Shown here: one piece after another, positions 7,034 through 10,351 of the stretch
How positions within the stretch are numbered: position 1 is the first letter of the stretch
Layout of the letters: each line of letters begins with the position of its first letter
NCBI GenBank assembly: GCA_016188575.1
Contig: JACPHN010000219.1
Span: 1-10,351, forward strand
Direction: 5' to 3'
Source of the DNA: Candidatus Schekmanbacteria bacterium
GTDB taxonomy: Bacteria; CSSED10-310; JACPHN01
Length of the DNA stretch: 10,351 nucleotides
Position numbers and translations under genes: made by a program
The notes under the pieces: generated by a model
Seen by the model: only the letters and a program-made list of their open reading frames with translations
Told to the model about the DNA's origin: nothing
The model's database searches: none

Positions 7034-8895
7034 CGCGCCTGGTTGCGGACATGCTGGCAATGCCGTTTCCTCCATCTGTGCTCAGTGGTTACCTGTGCCA
7101 GGCGTCCGAGGGCAATCCGTTCTTTGTGGCCGAATATCTGCGAACGGCCATCGATGGCGGCCTCATCTGGCGAGATCTCCGCGGCTGTTGGCAGGTGGGG
7201 ACGGCGGATAGTCGTGACGCCGAAGTCGACGACTACACCTCCCTGGCACTGCCCGGCTCCATCCGCGGGCTCCTGGGTCAGCGTGTCGGCAGACTACCGC
7301 CCGAGGCGCGCATGCTCGCCGGCACTGCTGCCGTCGTTGGCCGCGAGGCCAAGGTCGGTCTGTTGAGCGAGCTGGCGCAGCTCGCCGCGGATGTCTTCGA
7401 GGACGCTCTACACACCCTGCTACGGGCACAGATTCTGGAGCAGTGCAGCCCGGGGACGATGAGATTTGTTCACGACAAGGTTCGGGAGGTGGCGTACGCG
7501 GAGCTCGCCGTCGAGGACCGGCGCGCGTGGCACGGCAGGGCCGCGAGGGCGCTGGAGGCTCAGGTGGCGGATAGCGATGCCGGGGCGCTTGCAGAGCTCG
7601 CACGGCACGCGGAAGGCGCGGGCTGGGACGAGCGCGCTGCAGACTGGTACTTCCAGGCGGCGGAGGCGGCTTGCGCAGTGTTTTCGCTGAAGGAAGCCGA
7701 GCGGCTGGCGGCCGCGTGCTTGCGACTGTGCACCGATGGCAGCCGCCTGAGTATTGCCGCTCGCCAGCGCCTCGGCGCATCCATCCTCTTCCCCATGGGC
7801 CACGTCGAGCGAGCCCTCGGCATGCTGCGTCGCGCGCTCGATCAGGCAAGGGTTCTGGGCGACCTCGCCTGGGAAAACCGCATCCGCAGCGAGTGCGTCA
7901 CGGCTCTCATTCACGTCAGCGAGCTCACGGAGGCCAAGCGCGAGCTCGAGCAGGTGCGCGCCTACTCCGAGCAGGCCGGTGACGCTCCTTTGCTGTTTCA
8001 GGCCCTGGCCAGTCAGGCGGTCATCTGTTACTACGAGGGTGATATTCAGCGCATGCGGGAGCTCGCCGAAGAAGCGCGGCCGCTGGTGGGACAGCTCGGG
8101 CACAGACCAAACGTCTCGGCGCCATTCCAGTTGCTGGCCATCTCCGAGTGGTATAGTGGGAATTTGGACGGTGCACGAGCCGCCGCGGAAGAGGCGCTGG
8201 AGCTGTGCCGGGCCACGGGGGACCGCCTCAACGAAGCCCGCTCGCTCACCAACCTCTCCATCGCCTACAGGTCTCTGGGGCGGCTCGACCATGCGCGCGC
8301 TCTCGTCGAGAATGCCGTCAAGATATTTCGCGCGATCGGGGCGCAGGCACTTCTGGGTCACGCGCTCGGGAACCTCGCGGAGTATGAGCGCGACGCGGGC
8401 AGGCCGGAAGAGGCGCGGAGCTTGTGGGCACAGGCAGAGGAGCTGCTGCGGCCAACTGACGACCGACGGGTTCAGGCTGCCTTTGCCCTTGACCGGCTCA
8501 ACTTGGAGCGCTGTCTCGGCGCCGATCTCCAGCACCTGGAGGTGCGCCTGGACGAGGTCGAGAAAACGCTCCGAGAAATCGGTGACGAGCTCTATGAGAT
8601 CGGGTGCCATTGCGCTCGTGGCCACTTCCGCCTGGCACGAGGCCTTTCCGCCCGCGATGAGCTCGCGAACGCGCTGGCCATGGCGGCAAGGAGCGGAATC
8701 CAGCCGGAATCTCAGAATGACGTGGCCGCGGCGTTGCGCCGCCTCGATCGGGCGCTCGCGGCGTTCGAGTCCGGCCAGCGTGAGCTGCTGTTTCGCGGCG
8801 ACCACATCGACGACTTTCCGGAGAACCTGAAGGCGTGGCTGCGCAAGAACGGCCACCCGCTGCCCGCCGGTGACGCGGGGACGAGCACAGAGTGA
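7030..8895 (+). CDS. C-terminal AAA remnant and TPR region of the kinase-AAA-TPR protein
   Basis: The formal start is GTG 7030, overlapping the TGA of the preceding piece by 4 nt (GTGA). The coding sense begins further upstream, however: in this frame 6994-7029 reads [12 protein letters not shown], exactly the family segment before [11 protein letters not shown]. It is therefore the back half of one broken gene. Residues 25-38 ([13 protein letters not shown]) and 144-159 ([16 protein letters not shown]) are typical of the winged-helix end of AAA/MalT-type STAND proteins. Residues about 190-520 form TPR-like helical pairs ([48 protein letters not shown]). The tail [11 protein letters not shown]...LKAWLRK closes the protein. 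TPRs usually bind partner proteins. Whether this piece is made through GTGA coupling is unknown; without kinase and Walker A it could only be a scaffold. Confidence 0.8.
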   Translation: MTRLVADMLAMPFPPSVLSGYLCQASEGNPFFVAEYLRTAIDGGLIWRDLRGCWQVGTADSRDAEVDDYTSLALPGSIRGLLGQRVGRLPPEARMLAGTAAVVGREAKVGLLSELAQLAADVFEDALHTLLRAQILEQCSPGTMRFVHDKVREVAYAELAVEDRRAWHGRAARALEAQVADSDAGALAELARHAEGAGWDERAADWYFQAAEAACAVFSLKEAERLAAACLRLCTDGSRLSIAARQRLGASILFPMGHVERALGMLRRALDQARVLGDLAWENRIRSECVTALIHVSELTEAKRELEQVRAYSEQAGDAPLLFQALASQAVICYYEGDIQRMRELAEEARPLVGQLGHRPNVSAPFQLLAISEWYSGNLDGARAAAEEALELCRATGDRLNEARSLTNLSIAYRSLGRLDHARALVENAVKIFRAIGAQALLGHALGNLAEYERDAGRPEEARSLWAQAEELLRPTDDRRVQAAFALDRLNLERCLGADLQHLEVRLDEVEKTLREIGDELYEIGCHCARGHFRLARGLSARDELANALAMAARSGIQPESQNDVAAALRRLDRALAAFESGQRELLFRGDHIDDFPENLKAWLRKNGHPLPAGDAGTSTE

Positions 8896-8931
8896 TGGTG
8901 CTGCGCCGGGGCTGCAAGAAGGGCGACCCCA

Positions 8932-9007
8932 CCCCTGAATCCACTGGCTGCTCGGCTCCTCCGTCCTGCTCGCGCGTGCGGGGGGAGGGACGGGGTGCTT
9001 TCAGGGG
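8932..9007. repeat. REP-like element copy 3, 8-bp inverted ends
   Basis: CCCCTGAA (8932-8939) and TTCAGGGG (9000-9007) are perfect inverted ends of a 76-bp element. It shares CCTGAATCCAC-GGCT with copy 1 and has the inner arm GGGAGGGACGGGGTG (8983-8997). It lies 37 bp after the TPR gene and may serve as bidirectional 3' structure: its right edge carries the TGA that ends a minus-strand frame (9003-9001). Confidence 0.6.
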
Positions 9008-9153
9008 TAGGTATTTGAAAGGAAGCGCTTGGCCATCGCGCTGTCTTGGACCTGGGCCAGGTAGTAGCCTTCGCCCTCGGCGTAGGCGTGTGCGAGAGCA
9101 ATCCCGAGATCACATGGAACGTGGTCGCGGAGCTCGTCCTCACTGGGATTCAC
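9001..9153 (-). pseudogene. Possible coding remnant, C-terminal-like, unknown family
   Basis: A minus-strand frame from GTG 9153 ends at TGA 9003-9001 and gives 50 residues. The part from NPSEDELRDH through LGIALAHAYAEGEGYY and LAQVQDSAMAKRFL to NTYP looks like a genuine helical protein C-terminus, with balanced composition and good third-position GC. No RBS is visible, and the GTG lies in the CAGAG palindrome, so the 5' part is probably lost or replaced by the repeat. I do not recognise the family. It may instead be a chance open frame. Confidence 0.3.
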
Positions 9154-9215
9154 CGCAGAGCGTGCAGAGAAGGAGATAGTGAGCTCCTCCGCGCCCTCTG
9201 CGCCCTCTGCGGTGA
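9150..9215. repeat. CACCGCAGAG/CTCTGCGGTGA intergenic palindrome
   Basis: Left arm TCACCGCAGAGCGTGCAGAG (9150-9169) pairs with CTCTGCGCCCTCTGCGGTGA (9196-9215) at 17 of 20 positions, with a 26-nt loop holding GAGCTC. GCAGAG-type palindromes of this kind are widespread intergenic repeats in several phyla (recollection, not a search). It is not a CRISPR: there is one unit and the arms are inverted. Confidence 0.7.
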
Positions 9216-9234
9216 GTTTCCTGCCGCCCCGCTC

Positions 9235-9366
9235 CTACCAAACCCACAAGAAGAAACGCTCCGCCACGAAGCCCAGAACCGCCCGCAAATAACCGGCGTC
9301 AGCCGAATGTCCGGTATCGTCCTCTACACTTCTTCCCGCCGCAGGCTCCGTGAGCAGGGACGCGAT
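9235..9366 (-). pseudogene. Possible second minus-strand coding remnant
   Basis: A 43-codon open frame ends at TAG 9237-9235, in the same frame as the remnant at 9001-9153. Its end, GYLRAVLGFVAERFFLWVW, is amphipathic to hydrophobic and looks like a protein C-terminus or short membrane helix. It has no start codon with an RBS, and its upstream edge runs into the ATCGCG hairpin. No family was recognised; chance is a real alternative. Confidence 0.2.
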
Positions 9367-9421
9367 TCATCGCGCCCAAGTGCCGGGGCGGGGATCATGG
9401 GGCCGAAGATGATCCGCCCCG
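9357..9421. repeat. Two adjacent hairpins
   Basis: First: GGG-a-CGCGAT (9357-9366), loop TC, ATCGCGCCC (9369-9377), with one bulged base. Second: CGGGGCGG-GG-ATCAT (9384-9398), a 10-nt loop, ATGATCCGCCCCG (9409-9421), with a two-base bulge. Compact palindromes in tandem are typical of intergenic repeat clusters. No T-runs follow. Confidence 0.55.
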
Positions 9422-9475
9422 ATTACCGGCCGCGATGACCGGCAGCGATAGATCGCGCCCGTGGGTGGCGGCCTC

Positions 9476-9513
9476 CGCGGCGTTTTTGGGTGGCGAGAAA
9501 CTCCCACGCCGCG
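9476..9513. repeat. 8-bp inverted repeat CGCGGCGT/ACGCCGCG
   Basis: CGCGGCGT (9476-9483) pairs with ACGCCGCG (9506-9513). The inner part (TTTTTGGGTGGCGAGAAACT plus CCC) can extend the stem through GGG/CCC. It lies between tandem palindromes without coding sense. Confidence 0.45.
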
Positions 9514-9577
9514 ACCAAACCTCGAGTCCTGCCTGACCGCTTCGCCAGGGATTCGCCGCACCCTGCCATCCCTGCCA

Positions 9578-9620
9578 GATGCTCCCCCGGTGCCAGGGGG
9601 GCGGACAAGGCTGGGGCATC
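9578..9620. repeat. Nested hairpin GATGC...GCATC
   Basis: An outer pairing GATGC-t-CCCC (9578-9587) with GGGGCATC (9613-9620) competes with an inner CCCCC (9584-9588) / GGGGG (9596-9600) hairpin, so two alternative folds exist. It ends about 49 bp before the -35 box of the right-edge gene and is therefore outside its transcript. Confidence 0.4.
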
Positions 9621-9668
9621 GCGCCATCGGCCGCACGGGGCGAAGGATCTGGAGACAAGGGTCGCCGC

Positions 9669-9697
9669 TTGCATGGTTCGCCGGGGAGAGCTAGCAT
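9669..9697 (+). promoter_or_regulatory. Probable promoter of the right-edge gene
   Basis: TTGCAT (9669-9674), a 17-nt spacer, TAGCAT (9692-9697), 33 nt before ATG 9731. The spacing is ideal for a sigma-70-type promoter and the same arrangement is kept upstream of the left-edge paralogue. Sequence similarity between the two upstream regions fades beyond the -35 box, consistent with a conserved promoter at the edge of the duplicated unit. Confidence 0.5.
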
Positions 9698-9730
9698 CCA
9701 GGGCAACGGGTCTGATCGGCGGAAGTCCGA

Positions 9731-10351
9731 ATGCCGCGGCGCGTCATGTCTCTCTCTTTCGCTCTGGGGTCTTGCCTTGCGGTGGCGGCGAGCCTTTGCG
9801 CCCTCGCCGTAACTGCTGCTCCGACCGTCGCTCTCGCTGTGGTCGAGTCGTTCGAGAGCGGTGACTTCTCGGCGCTGCCGTGGCGGCTGAGCCCCGAGGG
9901 AGGATGGCAGGTGGCCGCCAGTGACGCTGCCGACGGCACCTACGCGGCGCGTTCGGCGCCGCTCGCGGATGGGAGCGCGGCGGTGCTGGAAGTTGAGCTC
10001 GAGCTGCTCGCGTCCGGAAGCGTCCGCTTCTGGCTAAGGACCTCGACCGAGGCGGTGAGCGACGCGCTGGTGTTTTCCGTGCGGGGTGCTTCCGGGACGC
10101 TCTACGAGAAGGACCGCTGGTCCGGGGAGACGCCGTGGACGGAAGCGTCCTATCCGCTGACCGCCGGGATCTGGACCTTCGTGTGGAGCTACGAGAAGGA
10201 CGCCGCGGGCAACGCCGGCAGCGACGCGGCGTGGATCGACGCGCTCGACCTGCCGGCCTGGGCGCTGCCGCCGACTCCCACGGTGACCGGGACGCCGACC
10301 GCCACCCGCACGACCAGCGCCACCCGCACCGCGACGGCCACACGAATTGCA
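9731..10351 (+). CDS. Exported FESG/ALPW beta-sandwich protein, intact paralogue, partial at window edge
   Basis: 207 codons are open to the window end without a stop. ATG 9731 follows GGAAG with a 5-nt gap. A second in-frame ATG lies at 9746, but the first is preferred because residues 1-22 align without gaps to the left-edge protein (MPRRVMSLS / MSWRIPSLS). A signal peptide covers residues 1 to about 35. The mature domain starts with ESFESGDFSALPW and contains WQV, DAADGTYAARSAPLADG, SVRFWLR, LYEKDRWSGE, YPLTAGIWTFVWSYEKD and SDAAWIDALDLP. This pattern belongs to secreted beta-sandwich (concanavalin-like, choice-of-anchor type) domains of surface proteins. From residue 182 a Thr-rich linker with Pro, Ala and Arg begins, which usually spaces such a domain from a further domain or anchor. 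Ligand unknown. Confidence 0.85.
   Translation, partial: MPRRVMSLSFALGSCLAVAASLCALAVTAAPTVALAVVESFESGDFSALPWRLSPEGGWQVAASDAADGTYAARSAPLADGSAAVLEVELELLASGSVRFWLRTSTEAVSDALVFSVRGASGTLYEKDRWSGETPWTEASYPLTAGIWTFVWSYEKDAAGNAGSDAAWIDALDLPAWALPPTPTVTGTPTATRTTSATRTATATRIA
10274..10351 (+). repeat. Thr-rich low-complexity coding tract
   Basis: From residue 182 nearly every second codon is Thr (TPTVTGTPTATRTT and onward). The core GCCACCCGCAC occurs twice, 18 nt apart. Tandem expansion of such linkers is common in exported proteins. The tract continues out of the window, so its length is unknown. Confidence 0.6.

Noticed and set aside
7420-8856. A 478-codon open frame on the minus strand opposite the TPR region
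   Set aside because: The plus strand shows clear TPR-like helices and AAA-family segments; the antisense product has no domain sense.
9150-9215. CRISPR-like repeat
   Set aside because: A single inverted palindrome with no direct repeats or spacers, and no cas genes.
9046-9438. A plus-strand 130-codon frame in the repeat-rich gap
   Set aside because: It runs through the CAGAG palindrome and hairpins, has no RBS, and its composition is not protein-like.
1-10351. Defence island, prophage or biosynthetic cluster
   Set aside because: No nuclease, transposase, integrase, toxin-antitoxin pair, phage structural gene or biosynthetic core enzyme could be read in any frame.

Overview
The window is GC-rich bacterial DNA with long secreted proteins, a eukaryote-type Ser/Thr kinase fused to AAA and TPR regions, a Thr/Pro/Arg-rich tail on an exported protein, and many GC-rich intergenic palindromes. 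This suits Myxococcota, Desulfobacterota or Binatia-like lineages (soil 'deltaproteobacterial' type). That placement is inference; no rRNA, tRNA or marker gene is present.

Layout. (1) 1-307, minus: the 5' part of an exported beta-sandwich protein gene leaving the window on the left, with a frameshift just after the signal peptide. (2) 308-846: its promoter and RBS, a REP-like element, and about 300 bp without a convincing gene. (3) 847-4386, plus: a secreted 1179-residue protein with an N-terminal LamG domain, a helical middle and a strand-rich C-terminal half; possibly a polysaccharide-active enzyme. (4) 4405-4433: a strong hairpin. (5) 4490-5479, plus: an exported PhnD-like substrate-binding protein with no ABC permease or ATPase beside it. 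(6) 5475-5548: a second REP-like element whose edge supplies the stop codon of gene 5. (7) 5623-8895, plus: a kinase-AAA-TPR signalling gene in two pieces, with a 1-nt frameshift in the glycine-rich loop and an apparent internal deletion near 6990 that removes the second half of the AAA domain, including Walker B. (8) 8896-9730: a repeat-rich gap with two possible minus-strand coding remnants and at least six palindromes. (9) 9731-10351, plus: an intact paralogue of the left-edge gene, leaving the window on the right.

The clearest structural result is that the two edge genes are inverted paralogues. They align through signal peptide, mature domain, RBS region and apparent promoter, so they bracket about 9.4 kb as an inverted duplication. 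The left copy is frameshifted. The kinase gene is also damaged, and two of the three lesions are 1-nt changes in G/C runs. The region is therefore either decaying or carries assembly errors; read data would decide. No phage, transposase, CRISPR or complete defence system is visible. A functional link between binding protein and kinase is possible but rests only on adjacency.
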